Shown piece after piece: positions 8,148 to 14,927 of a DNA stretch of 22,344 bases. Position numbers and translations under genes: made by a program. Location of the stretch: positions 1 through 22,344 of the IMG/VR virus record IMGVR_UViG_3300034152_000544; one strand, written 5' to 3'. This DNA is from a virus. The notes beneath the pieces were generated by a model. It did no database searches and had not been told where the DNA came from. It saw only the letters and a program-made list of their open reading frames with translations. Within the stretch, counting starts at the first letter, position 1. Every line of letters starts with the position of its first letter.

Positions 8148-8355
8148 TATGATTCGCCCACCGCTTGTCTGTCCATGTCATGTTGTATGTGTTCTTCCAC
8201 ACACGTGCCATCTTCGGCTCCAATGTGTAACCTACTTCCTTCCACACGAAGAGATGCTTCTCTTGGAGATAGAACACCTCAAGCTTGTCGCTGTAGACGA
8301 TCCTCTTCTCCGGTTTCTCTCCCATCTGAATTGCCACTACCCTTGTGCCCTTCAT
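8137..8355 (-). CDS. Small hypothetical protein (72 aa)
   Basis: Start chosen at ATG 8355 because AGGAGG lies 6 bases upstream; an in-frame start further upstream (8427) gives an implausible N terminus. The product MKGTRVVAIQMGEKP... has alternating beta-like segments (RIVYSDKLEVFYL, KHLFVWKEVGYTLE) and many aromatic residues (W, Y). It overlaps the gene before it by 77 bases and the helicase start by 11. No known family recognised. Confidence 0.6.
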   Translation of the reverse strand: MKGTRVVAIQMGEKPEKRIVYSDKLEVFYLQEKHLFVWKEVGYTLEPKMARVWKNTYNMTWTDKRWANHSEF

Positions 8356-8467
8356 CGTTTTCCTCCTCACAATACTGACAAATGCCGAACTCACCACACT
8401 GCCCAGTCTGATGCAGAGTCCACGCATCCATTTCCATCTCAGTCAAGTAGTCAGCCATATCTCCCAT
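8279..8467 (-). CDS. Small Cys-containing hypothetical protein (62 aa)
   Basis: ATG 8467 follows AAGGA and lies 2 bases past the DnaB-like helicase stop. The core DYLTEMEMDAWTLHQTGQCG followed by ICQYCEEEN has three cysteines suited to metal binding (C..C near residues 31-35). The C-terminal third is charged and low in complexity, and overlaps the next gene in another frame, so the true functional part may be residues 1-42. Function unknown. Confidence 0.6.
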   Translation of the reverse strand: MGDMADYLTEMEMDAWTLHQTGQCGEFGICQYCEEENDEGHKGSGNSDGRETGEEDRLQRQA

Positions 8468-8468
8468 G

Positions 8469-9836
8469 TCAGTCCTTACTCTTCATCGGCCATGTCTTGT
8501 AACAGAACTGCCCAATGTCCAAATTCTGGGCGAACAAACACCCTACGCACTGAGGACCGTGACGGTTCGCTAAAACTGTTGCACACATACGATTTCCTCC
8601 CTCTCCCACCTGAGCAATGCCCAGCGCCAAGTCCACATTCCCGATCTTCCGAATGTCCTCAGCTGAATCACCCTGGCGCAGCTTCGCGCGCTTCAACGCA
8701 TCTCTAGTAACCTGACTCGCAATGATCATGAGGAACTTCTTCTCGTCCGCAAGACCCTTGGACTCCAGGTAGATGTCATTGATCACATCGTTCCGCTTCT
8801 CCGTCTGAGGAAGCTTCATCTTTTCTGGATAATCGTTGATCACCACATCCGGGATGAATCCCTCATACATCTCCAGGTACTCGATGTAACGCCGCAACTC
8901 ACCCATCGTGCAGGTTCCCATCGGGTACTTCTTGATGATCAGCTCACCACCGAACCGTGACGCCTTCTTACGCACTGCCCGCACATCCTCCAGGTTCTTC
9001 GTGCAACCCGGATGCAACCTACGGACCTGCATCACGTTCCCATCGTCATCGATCTCCTCGAACTCCACACCTTCTGTCGCCAGCTCCTGATCCTTGACCA
9101 GACCACCAAGGCCCTGATAGTACCGCTCCTCCGTGTCCTCCAGAGACAACTCGTGCGACACATGCAGAACCTTCAGCCCGCGCATCAGAGCCCGAATCCC
9201 AAAGTAGACAAGTGAGAACGATTTCTTGCCCTTGAACCCACCGAACACACACACCAAATCCGTCCGTGACATGGGACGGCGCAGGATACTGTCCAACGTA
9301 TCCAGGCCCAGCGGGAGGATCGACTCATTCGAACGCTCCGGCAACAGATATGAGGGTAGATCCACATCGAAAAACTTGTGGCCCGCCTCCTCCTTCTCCA
9401 CACCCACACGCAATGAGGACTGCATTGTCTCACGAGCCAAATCCAACTTACCCATCTGCGCCAGCTTCATGCTCTTGACCACGCCCAACTCGAACTCACG
9501 TGCCTGCACGAACGCATTGATCCGTGAAATCACATACGCCGTGTTCGGGACCTCCATCTCATTGATCCGGCCCATATAGGTCAAGATATGATGCCGCTTG
9601 TCCTCATCCTTCGTTTCCAGGAGGGAAGTCAACTCGTCATGGAAATGCTGATTCGGTGCCTCACCAAACTGCTGGAAATAACCATAACACAGCTGCACCA
9701 ACTCCTTCGTAATCGAAGACGAGAAGTACTCCGGCTTGATAGCCGAATGTGCCATTTTCAGGAAGTCAATGTTGGTGATACACAGGTACAGAAACGAGTC
9801 TTGAATCCTCTGACTCAGAACATCATCCTTCTTCAT
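8469..9836 (-). CDS. DnaB-like replicative helicase with variant Walker A
   Basis: The 455-residue protein has an N-terminal helical domain (about 1-150) and a RecA-fold ATPase domain (about 170-440), as in DnaB-family hexameric helicases. Recognisable parts: LGLDTLDSILRRPMSRTDL leading to the P-loop, strand LKVLHVSHELS with its conserved E (H2 position), Walker B PDVVINDYPEKM, and the Q/S-x-V-T-R sensor segment MIIASQVTRDALKR. The P-loop reads GGFKGKKS (199-206), with Lys in place of the last Gly of GxxxxGK(S/T). It should unwind the phage fork with the primase encoded 5 kb downstream. ATG 9836 has AAGGAG upstream. DnaB-like ATPase is secure; motor activity is less so. Confidence 0.85.
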   Translation of the reverse strand: MKKDDVLSQRIQDSFLYLCITNIDFLKMAHSAIKPEYFSSSITKELVQLCYGYFQQFGEAPNQHFHDELTSLLETKDEDKRHHILTYMGRINEMEVPNTAYVISRINAFVQAREFELGVVKSMKLAQMGKLDLARETMQSSLRVGVEKEEAGHKFFDVDLPSYLLPERSNESILPLGLDTLDSILRRPMSRTDLVCVFGGFKGKKSFSLVYFGIRALMRGLKVLHVSHELSLEDTEERYYQGLGGLVKDQELATEGVEFEEIDDDGNVMQVRRLHPGCTKNLEDVRAVRKKASRFGGELIIKKYPMGTCTMGELRRYIEYLEMYEGFIPDVVINDYPEKMKLPQTEKRNDVINDIYLESKGLADEKKFLMIIASQVTRDALKRAKLRQGDSAEDIRKIGNVDLALGIAQVGEGGNRMCATVLANRHGPQCVGCLFAQNLDIGQFCYKTWPMKSKD

Positions 9837-9854
9837 CCTTCTTCTCCTTCACTC

Positions 9855-9989
9855 CTACCACAGATACTTGATCAGCGCCACCATCCCTAAAGCCCACAGT
9901 ATGATCTTTCCGCACCCAATGAGAAACATCTCCCAACTAAATGGATTCAATGCCCGATCCAAGGCTCTCAACTTCTCAGGGTCCAACAT
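9855..9989 (-). CDS. Small single-pass membrane protein (44 aa)
   Basis: Start ATG 9989 is set by a strong SD (AGGAGGAG). After a charged N terminus (MLDPEKLRALDRALNPFSWE) comes one hydrophobic segment of about 20 residues (MFLIGCGKIILWALGMVALI) ending KYLW. A longer in-frame start would cover the upstream gene and lacks an SD. Its place between the initiator-linked genes and the helicase gives no direct clue; membrane peptides of this size are common in phages. Confidence 0.65.
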   Translation of the reverse strand: MLDPEKLRALDRALNPFSWEMFLIGCGKIILWALGMVALIKYLW

Positions 9990-9997
9990 ATCTCCTC

Positions 9998-10228
9998 CTA
10001 CGCCACAAAATTGATCATCGGTGGAATGTCCGCATGCGCCATCCTGCACGCGCTGTTCCACCTCCTGATCATCGCCTGATGTTTCGGAGACTTCATGTGC
10101 ATATCCCTTGCGTGCTCTCCATAGAACTTGCAATGGCACGCATTACACAAGCTCACCCACTGCTGCTTCTCTCCACCGTCCACCTGTGCGTAGTACGGCA
10201 AAATCCAATCTGCTGGTATCCTGCTCAT
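9998..10228 (-). CDS. Small protein with U1/matrin-like C2H2 zinc finger (76 aa)
   Basis: The spacing C-x2-C-x12-H-x5-H is present: CNAC, then HCKFYGEHARDM, then HMKSPKH. This is the spacing of U1/matrin-type nucleic-acid-binding zinc fingers, best known in eukaryotes. It is flanked by basic and aromatic residues (QAMIRRWNSACRMAH). An HNH-like or recombination-associated small protein is an alternative, since the N part (PADWILPYYAQVDGGEKQQW) resembles the edge of such folds. ATG 10228 has AAGGAG upstream and overlaps the previous stop (ATGA). It ends with TAG, directly followed by GAGGAG, the SD of the next gene. Confidence 0.6.
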   Translation of the reverse strand: MSRIPADWILPYYAQVDGGEKQQWVSLCNACHCKFYGEHARDMHMKSPKHQAMIRRWNSACRMAHADIPPMINFVA

Positions 10229-10305
10229 CCTTCAGCTCCTTGCATTTCCATCTCACAGTGCAGACGCAACGGGACCTCCACACCTTCCATATCCTTCCAG
10301 CTCAT
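10225..10305 (-). CDS. Very small protein (26 aa) between initiator and zinc-finger genes
   Basis: ATG 10305 overlaps the initiator stop (TGATG) with AGGAG 8 bases upstream, and its TGA overlaps the next ATG at 10228 (ATGA). Perfect junctions at both ends make translation likely despite the length. Product: MSWKDMEGVEVPLRLHCEME plus six residues. No family can be assigned. Confidence 0.55.
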   Translation of the reverse strand: MSWKDMEGVEVPLRLHCEMEMQGAEG

Positions 10306-11447
10306 CACAAGGCTCCTATCACAGTTTCTAGATATTGTGGCATGATCACATCCCACGTGTAGTCACTCTTCATGTTTCCAGGATGAACCATCTCGCCCTT
10401 CTCACGATACGCCTCCTGCAAGGCGCTCTTCAGGTAGCCGATCAACTCATCGACGGTCAACCCTCTATCGTTATGGAGATCGATGAACGCTATAACGCGC
10501 TCTGCCGCCTCGATGAACTTCGGCATCTGTCCCTTGTGAGGCTTCCACTGCGAATTATTGATCAGCCAACCGTAGGCTGCTATGATCTTTTCAGTGATCT
10601 CTGGATGATCGTCTGGTTCCCTAAACCTCCCACAAGAGCCACCGTCCATCTGGTTCTTCAGGGTCTCAAACTGCTTCCGGAACTTCCCACCGGATAGAAT
10701 CTGGCCCTGCCAGAATTCGTCCTTTTGACACCACTTCAAAACCTCTACAGCTTCGTCATAGTCTCTGGCATCTCGCGTGAGTAGCAGATCGAAATCCTTT
10801 GCCCACCGACGCAACGACTTTTCCTCTTTTTCTGGTGTGAAATGTTTGGCTATTCTACTGTAGAACTTTTTGTTCTTCCTGATCAATGCTAACAGGGCGC
10901 TGGCCAGGATGTATCCGTCTGTCTCAGCTTCTACCTGGACCTCGTCAGAGGTGGTTGCAACCTTGACTACATCTTCTTGATAATCTTTCTGATAGTCTTC
11001 CTCTATATAGGATTGATCTATAGGTAAACGCGCGTTTACCTCTGAGTCAACACCCTTTGATCTATAGGTAAACGCGCTCTTATCACTTTTACCTATAGTA
11101 CACGTCGCTTTTTCGTCCATTATACAGGTTTCTGGTGTACACCATATTCTACGATGTGTACATCCATTAATGTTCTTTCTCTTTATGTAGATAAACTTAG
11201 CCGTCTCTAATTCAGATAGTAGACGTGAGATGTAGGTCTTCTTTTTTCCCATTTTGTCCGCAAAAAACTCATTGGTTTTTTGGCAAAACCCAGCATCTTG
11301 ATCATTCTCACCCCATGATACAGATTTATGTTCTGCATCTACACGTTTGGAACAAATCCAGACATAGAGCAGTTTTGCTGCATTTGACAGTTCCCTATGT
11401 GATAGTACACTGCTGTGTGCTATCATGTTGAATTCGCATTTGCTCAT
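10305..11447 (-). CDS. Replication initiator protein (winged-helix N terminus), contains origin-like repeats
   Basis: A 380-residue protein. ATG 11447 is chosen because it forms an ATGA overlap with the previous stop and has AAGGA upstream. Residues about 1-110 look like a winged helix-turn-helix of the DnaD/lambda O/helix_turn_helix_36 kind: MIAHSSVLSHRELSNAAKLL, then KTNEFFADKMGKKKTYISRL and LSELETAKFIYIKRKN. A low-complexity linker (about 140-190) follows, then a C-terminal helical domain (about 200-380) that likely contacts the helicase. The linker DNA carries direct repeats and a palindrome resembling an origin (separate entry), the arrangement of lambda O. The call rests on domain style, repeats and the helicase downstream; a plain transcription regulator is less likely. 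Confidence 0.72.
   Translation of the reverse strand: MSKCEFNMIAHSSVLSHRELSNAAKLLYVWICSKRVDAEHKSVSWGENDQDAGFCQKTNEFFADKMGKKKTYISRLLSELETAKFIYIKRKNINGCTHRRIWCTPETCIMDEKATCTIGKSDKSAFTYRSKGVDSEVNARLPIDQSYIEEDYQKDYQEDVVKVATTSDEVQVEAETDGYILASALLALIRKNKKFYSRIAKHFTPEKEEKSLRRWAKDFDLLLTRDARDYDEAVEVLKWCQKDEFWQGQILSGGKFRKQFETLKNQMDGGSCGRFREPDDHPEITEKIIAAYGWLINNSQWKPHKGQMPKFIEAAERVIAFIDLHNDRGLTVDELIGYLKSALQEAYREKGEMVHPGNMKSDYTWDVIMPQYLETVIGAL
11013..11098. repeat. Iteron-like repeat cluster, probable replication origin
   Basis: A 21-base sequence (TTGATCTATAGGTAAACGCG plus C) occurs identically at 11013-11033 and 11057-11077, 44 bases apart (about four helical turns). The first copy runs into a perfect 18-base palindrome GGTAAACGCGCGTTTACC (11023-11040). 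An 11-base inverted partial copy, TTTACCTATAG, lies at 11088-11098. The two copies are translated in different frames of the initiator gene, so protein constraint cannot explain the identity. Flanks are A+T-rich. Confidence 0.75.
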
Positions 11448-11878
11448 AATGAGTCCTTCACTGCTGATATTTGTTCTTGATATGTTGATCGTATTTCTTT
11501 GATGTCCTGTTGATCTAATCGAAACCATTCACCTTTTACTCGCTTTGATTCAAATTTCTTATGTAGTTCCAGTTCCATTTGATGGCGGTTTGAAGCTTTG
11601 AGAATTGCTATTACTTTGGTGTAGGGACTAAACCCTGGAGAATGAAGACGCGCCATCCAATCAACAGACTTACCTATTTTGTAGAATCCGTGTCCATCTG
11701 CAAACACATACACATATCCAGATTTATCTTTCTTGTCATGTTTTTGTTTAACATTTTGAAATCGATTACATTCTTCATGCATCAGATAGCTTGCCATCTT
11801 TAATGGAAATGTCCTATAACAGGTATTACACCATACTTTATCTCCTTTCCTTGTAAGCTGTAATTGATGTGTTTTCAT
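11444..11878 (-). CDS. T5orf172/MUG113-type GIY-YIG-like protein
   Basis: The 144-residue product has an N-terminal zinc module (C17NTC20, later H/C in LMHEEC) and then a T5orf172 domain, a GIY-YIG relative: GYVYVFADGHGFYKIGKSVD (about 54-73), then FSPYTKVIAIL and ELELHKKFESKRVKGEWFRL. Such proteins are often mobile endonuclease-like genes of phages. ATG 11878 has GGAGGAG upstream and overlaps the previous stop (ATGA). A 60-base sample (11521-11580) is about 33% G+C, well below most neighbours, which suggests recent arrival. A decayed relative lies directly upstream. Endonuclease activity is not proven by sequence alone. Confidence 0.72.
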   Translation of the reverse strand: MKTHQLQLTRKGDKVWCNTCYRTFPLKMASYLMHEECNRFQNVKQKHDKKDKSGYVYVFADGHGFYKIGKSVDWMARLHSPGFSPYTKVIAILKASNRHQMELELHKKFESKRVKGEWFRLDQQDIKEIRSTYQEQISAVKDSL

Positions 11879-12490
11879 TCTTCTCCTCCTATGATGAATG
11901 GATCATCGATCAGATCCGACAATGCTCTGTAATCCTCGTACTTCTCTCCAGTCCAGACCATCAAGATCATAGCGGTCCTACCTCTGGGCCGCTCCTCGTA
12001 GAAATAGTCTAAGATGCCCTTCTCATGTAGCTTGAGGAATCGAGCCCTCATCTCTGATAGCATCATCTGATTCTGCCACTAACAGAATCCTTGAAGCTGG
12101 ACTGAAATCCCCAGTGAATCTACGCTTCCAATTTGTGGTCCGACCTATCTTGATGTGGCCCATGCCATCGGAAATCAGATAGATGAATCCTTTTCTGTTT
12201 TTCCCCTGTCTTCTCCGCTCTATCCGCTCCTTCACACTTGGTTCCATGTAGGAGAAGTCGCCACTCTTCAAGAGACGCTGTAACCGTCTCTATGCAGTCA
12301 ATGCATAACATTCTGTGCCTTTTCTCACGCCTCTCTAGAGCATTACGTGCCCAACCTGAATATGTTCGTTCCATTCTCCAGGATCGGTGGCTTCTTTCCA
12401 GATGCGACCACGAATCATGTAATCTCCAGACTCAGAGGTATCTACACCGCAATCAATACACTGAAATCCCTTGATTAAGTCTCTCCTCAT
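11875..12490 (-). pseudogene. Scrambled chimera: zinc-knuckle + T5orf172 + duplicated C-terminal domain, several frame breaks
   Basis: Read in one order this region encodes parts of one protein in shifting frames. It starts at ATG 12490 (SD GGAGA): MRRDLIKGFQCIDCGVDTSE and on to residue 51, then TAG 12335. A second frame (about 12360-12280) gives RREKRHRMLCIDCIE. The first frame resumes with RLQRLLKSGDFSYMEPSVKE and a T5orf172 core (GFIYLISDGMGHIKIGRTTN, 12190-12090). A third frame (12066-11875) gives a 60-residue end closely matching the C terminus of the next upstream gene (TAMILMVWTGEKYEDYRALS versus TAMILMVWNGEQYVDYREIS). The last frame still ends with an ATGA overlap to the 11878 start. 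It is either a decayed gene fusion or sequence error; smaller pieces may be translated. Confidence 0.6.
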
Positions 12491-12492
12491 GT

Positions 12493-12894
12493 TCATTCTC
12501 CATCAATAATAAACGGATCGTCTATGATGTCGCTGATCTCCCTGTAGTCCACGTACTGCTCACCATTCCACACCATGAGGATCATGGCAGTCTTGGTGAA
12601 TGCCTCGTCCGGAGGGCGGTTCTCCTGATGAAACTCTAGAATGCCCTGCTCGAATAGTGCGTAGAACCTGCTCCGGATCTCGTCCTCTCCGAACTTGGCT
12701 ATGGTGGTCTTACACCATGCTTTCAGTTGCTCGAAGTAATGATCTGCTGCACAAGCCGAAATGGACTGCACACCTCTGCCGAACTTGCCTTGAATCGCCC
12801 GTTGAAATATGGTCTCCGGAGGCTTCTTTCCAGAAAAGCCCAAAGTGGAAAACAGGTGTATGATGTCATCGAACTCTACCATTTGTTTATCCAT
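12493..12894 (-). CDS. Hypothetical protein (133 aa), source copy of a duplicated domain
   Basis: ATG 12894 sits 8 bases inside the preceding gene, with GAGG upstream. The first half is helical (VEFDDIIHLFSTLGFSGKKP, then AADHYFEQLKAWCKTTIAKF). The second half (EIRSRFYALFEQGILEFHQE, then TAMILMVWNGEQYVDYREIS and DIIDDPFIIDGE) is repeated, about 60% identical, at 11875-12066. No catalytic motif or known family is recognised. It is the intact member of the pair, and its stop lies 3 bases before the ATG of the chimeric region. Confidence 0.7.
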   Translation of the reverse strand: MDKQMVEFDDIIHLFSTLGFSGKKPPETIFQRAIQGKFGRGVQSISACAADHYFEQLKAWCKTTIAKFGEDEIRSRFYALFEQGILEFHQENRPPDEAFTKTAMILMVWNGEQYVDYREISDIIDDPFIIDGE

Positions 12895-13324
12895 GCTGCG
12901 CCCTCATGTAGTCCAAGATTGCCCGCTTCTCTTGCTCCACTTTGTTCAGGTCGATGTCGAAGAACTCGGCCAGCAACTTTTCTGTGGGGATATCCACTGG
13001 CATCATCTTGTACAGCCCATCCCACTCACAAAGTTGAAGTGCCTTCTCTTCCTGAAGCCACTCTAGAAACTCTCCAATGGCCTGAGATCTGTCCTTGACC
13101 TTTTGCATCTTCTCACATTCCGGACATGCTGGCTCAGTATTCGGATTTGTCTTCATTTCTGTTCCTCCAGCTCTTCGTAAGTGACGTATCTGCCCACATG
13201 TGGGGCACTTGACATTGTAACAGTCCGCACCACCACGAGGACCGGAGAGCAATGTCTCCGTCTTGCAATGATGGCACACGCAATTGACATGAACACTCTT
13301 GAATGCCTCTTGTTGGTTCAGCAC
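12887..13324 (-). CDS. Double zinc-ribbon hypothetical protein (145 aa; internal start possible)
   Basis: GTG 13324 has AAGGAG 8 bases upstream and overlaps the preceding stop. Residues 1-55 carry one Cys-rich ribbon (CVCHHCKTETLL, CYNVKCPTCGQ). From residue 57 (MKTNPNTEPACPECEKM) a second ribbon plus helical body begins: SQAIGEFLEWLQEEKALQLC, EKLLAEFFDIDLNKVEQEKR. That second part alone resembles a small protein seen widely in phages, and its Met (ATG 13156) has its own GGAGG 7 bases upstream. Two products from one frame are therefore likely: a long form and an 89-residue form. Function unknown. Confidence 0.7.
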   Translation of the reverse strand: MLNQQEAFKSVHVNCVCHHCKTETLLSGPRGGADCYNVKCPTCGQIRHLRRAGGTEMKTNPNTEPACPECEKMQKVKDRSQAIGEFLEWLQEEKALQLCEWDGLYKMMPVDIPTEKLLAEFFDIDLNKVEQEKRAILDYMRAQHG

Positions 13325-13825
13325 CGTCCGAACTCCTTAGCCAGTGTGTTGGCGAACACACTACGTTCCACCCGATCAAAGTGATGAATGATCGTCGGTG
13401 CCGGAGCCAGCTCACCCAGAGTCTGGAAGGCCTTCTGCATCTCCTGACCTTCGGCGTACTGCACCTCTCTGATCATGGCATTCTTCAGAGCCATGTTCTT
13501 GCCAGTGAAGTGGTTGTACTTGTCCTCAGGATTCTGGCGGGCAACACCTTACTACCTCGAATCACTACTTTCCACCTTGCTTGGGTGGTTTTGTTGGTGG
13601 AGGCGTTATGCGATTCTGTGGGGTCACTGGCAGCCTGCTCTTCTGGCTGTTCTCTGTTATGCGCTTTCCTGATCTGCTCTCTCCGGTGGTTTTGCCGCCT
13701 TCCGGCTTCTCGCCCCACTTGAAGATCTTGCAGATTGTCTGAATGGTGGTCTTTCCCCGCTTCCACTTCTCAACGGCCTTGATGAACTGAACTCGGTACG
13801 TGTCATTGTGCAGTTTCACGATCAT
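13318..13825 (-). pseudogene. Frame-broken hypothetical gene (two single-base shifts)
   Basis: ATG 13825 (SD AAGGAG) begins MIVKLHNDTYRVQFIKAVEK and a Pro/Lys-rich linker, then meets TAG-TGA at 13567-13562. A neighbouring frame reads KVVIRGSK across this point, and the remaining frame (13552-13318) reads GVARQNPEDKYNHFTGKNMA then ALKNAM and a helical end LAKEFGRC with TGA 13320. Adding one A to the AAA run near 13566 and one G to the GG near 13549 joins all three into one protein, GGKVVIRGSKGVARQNPEDK. The joined protein resembles a small phage family with a V-R-V-x-F start and a C/N-P-x-D-x-(Y/F)-N-x-x-x-G-(R/K)-x-x-A-L signature. Function unknown. Confidence 0.7.
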
Positions 13826-13836
13826 GTCTTCTCTCC

Positions 13837-14013
13837 TTATACGTCCTGTGCTTCTTCTTGTTCGCCTTCACCTTTCATTTTGGACCAGTCGTCCCGGTAT
13901 GCGCTCACAAAGTCCGGAACTTCTTCCAGCTCCAGATCCAGAATGCTTGCTAGTGCCGCCTGGAAACAGTTGCCCCTGCCCTCACCATATCGTGTCTGGA
14001 ATACAGGCTTCAT
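13837..14013 (-). CDS. Short protein with NCFQAALAS motif (58 aa), probably truncated family member
   Basis: ATG 14013 overlaps the preceding stop (ATGA). The N terminus MKPVFQTRYGEGRGNCFQAA and continuation LASILDLELEEVPDFV match a phage protein family in which a Cys followed by a helix suggests a papain-like fold. Family members I know are about twice as long; here the protein ends after 58 residues in an acidic tail (GEGEQEEAQDV). The catalytic His/Asp region would be missing. The gene ends 12 bases before the next ATG. Confidence 0.6.
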   Translation of the reverse strand: MKPVFQTRYGEGRGNCFQAALASILDLELEEVPDFVSAYRDDWSKMKGEGEQEEAQDV

Positions 14014-14255
14014 TCTTCACCCAGAATGCTCAACGTCATTCGATCCAGATATGGTCCCACCTGCTCTTCCCACCATTCTGAGTACGTGTCATACTCTGGA
14101 TGATCGACCAGCTCAAACCCACCAAGGAATCCTGTGCAGATGATCTTGAACCCTTGTTGCTTGGATTCCTGCTTGAAATAGTCATGACATCCCCAGCCAC
14201 GTAGAACGAGTGTCTTGCCGGATTGGATGTGACCTATTGCTTCTTCGAATGTCAT
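14010..14255 (-). CDS. Hypothetical protein (81 aa)
   Basis: ATG 14255 has GGAGG 5-6 bases upstream and overlaps the previous gene (ATGA). The sequence begins MTFEEAIGHIQSGKTLVLRG and continues with WGCHDYFKQESKQQGFKI and a Trp/Glu/Tyr-rich end (EWWEEQVGPYLDRM). The start resembles the small phage DUF2829-like group (MxFxEAIxxLxxGKxVxRxGW), whose role is unknown. No metal-binding cluster or membrane segment. Confidence 0.65.
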   Translation of the reverse strand: MTFEEAIGHIQSGKTLVLRGWGCHDYFKQESKQQGFKIICTGFLGGFELVDHPEYDTYSEWWEEQVGPYLDRMTLSILGEE

Positions 14256-14479
14256 AATCCCTCCACGTTTATCATCAACTGTCTCCGGTTATCAGGGTCA
14301 AGCCGTGTCCCTGGAGGACACTCGCAGTCACGCCGTGCCCTCACTCGCTTGATGAATGCGGCCAGCCCAGCAGAGTCCATCCAGTCACACTCGCAGTATT
14401 CGATCTCGCCACACTTCTTGCATCGAAACTGTGTGGGCCACAGACTCTCATCCCAGTCATGTCCGTACTTCTTCATCAT
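14252..14479 (-). CDS. Small zinc-binding hypothetical protein (75 aa)
   Basis: The cluster FRCKKCGEIEYCECDW (residues about 18-33) gives two close Cys pairs, and a further pair is in DCECPPGT. An HDW near the start may contribute a ligand. The ATG pair at 14479/14476 follows AGGTGA and overlaps the lipoprotein stop (ATGA). Many such proteins surround it, so it probably belongs to the pool of small phage regulators or host-modifying factors; no specific role can be given. Confidence 0.65.
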   Translation of the reverse strand: MMKKYGHDWDESLWPTQFRCKKCGEIEYCECDWMDSAGLAAFIKRVRARRDCECPPGTRLDPDNRRQLMINVEGL

Positions 14480-14634
14480 ATCACCTGCACCATGACGATA
14501 TCGGCCATCTTGAAGTGGAAGTACTGATAGTCCCCCATGGTGAATCCCATTCTTTCTTCATTCGGCTCTTTTTCTTTGCAGCCCACCAACAGCATGGACA
14601 TCACGATGATCACCGCCAACATCAACTGTCTCAT
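14476..14634 (-). CDS. Small lipoprotein (52 aa)
   Basis: The frame begins MRQLMLAVIIVMSMLLVGCK: a short charged start, a hydrophobic core and a lipobox L-V-G-C19, so signal peptidase II processing would leave a 34-residue lipid-anchored peptide (KEKEPNEERMGFTMGDYQYF and on). ATG 14634 has GGGAG 7 bases upstream and ATGA overlaps at both ends. Phage lipoproteins of this size can be superinfection-exclusion factors or outer spanins; no lysis genes are nearby, so exclusion or surface change is the weaker-based guess. Confidence 0.7.
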   Translation of the reverse strand: MRQLMLAVIIVMSMLLVGCKEKEPNEERMGFTMGDYQYFHFKMADIVMVQVI

Positions 14635-14918
14635 GACAACACTCCCAAATTGATCAGCACCCTCATGAACTCTGCCTGGAATTGTGACTTGAATTTCTCG
14701 TGTTTCAAGTCAAACCAGATCGTTCCCAGTGTCACTACGCCAAACGCATAGCGGAATCGGCACCTCACGTCGTCCCCACCGAACCACCGCACCTCCAAAG
14801 CCACCACTGGATGACTCATGTTGTTGAAAAAGAGCCGATGACCCAAATCATCCGTGATTTCCGTGTACAAACAGTAGTCACGAGTCGCCATCAAATCCAA
14901 AACTTGCTGTCTGTCCAT
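14631..14918 (-). CDS. Hypothetical protein (95 aa)
   Basis: ATG 14918 follows GAGGGGGA. The product has beta-like strands (HPVVALEVRWFGGDDVRCRF, AFGVVTLGTIWFDL) and a helical C terminus (QFQAEFMRVLINLGVL). Its stop overlaps the lipoprotein start (ATGA). I do not recognise the family; no catalytic residues stand out. Confidence 0.65.
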   Translation of the reverse strand: MDRQQVLDLMATRDYCLYTEITDDLGHRLFFNNMSHPVVALEVRWFGGDDVRCRFRYAFGVVTLGTIWFDLKHEKFKSQFQAEFMRVLINLGVLS

Positions 14919-14927
14919 AATTCCCCC

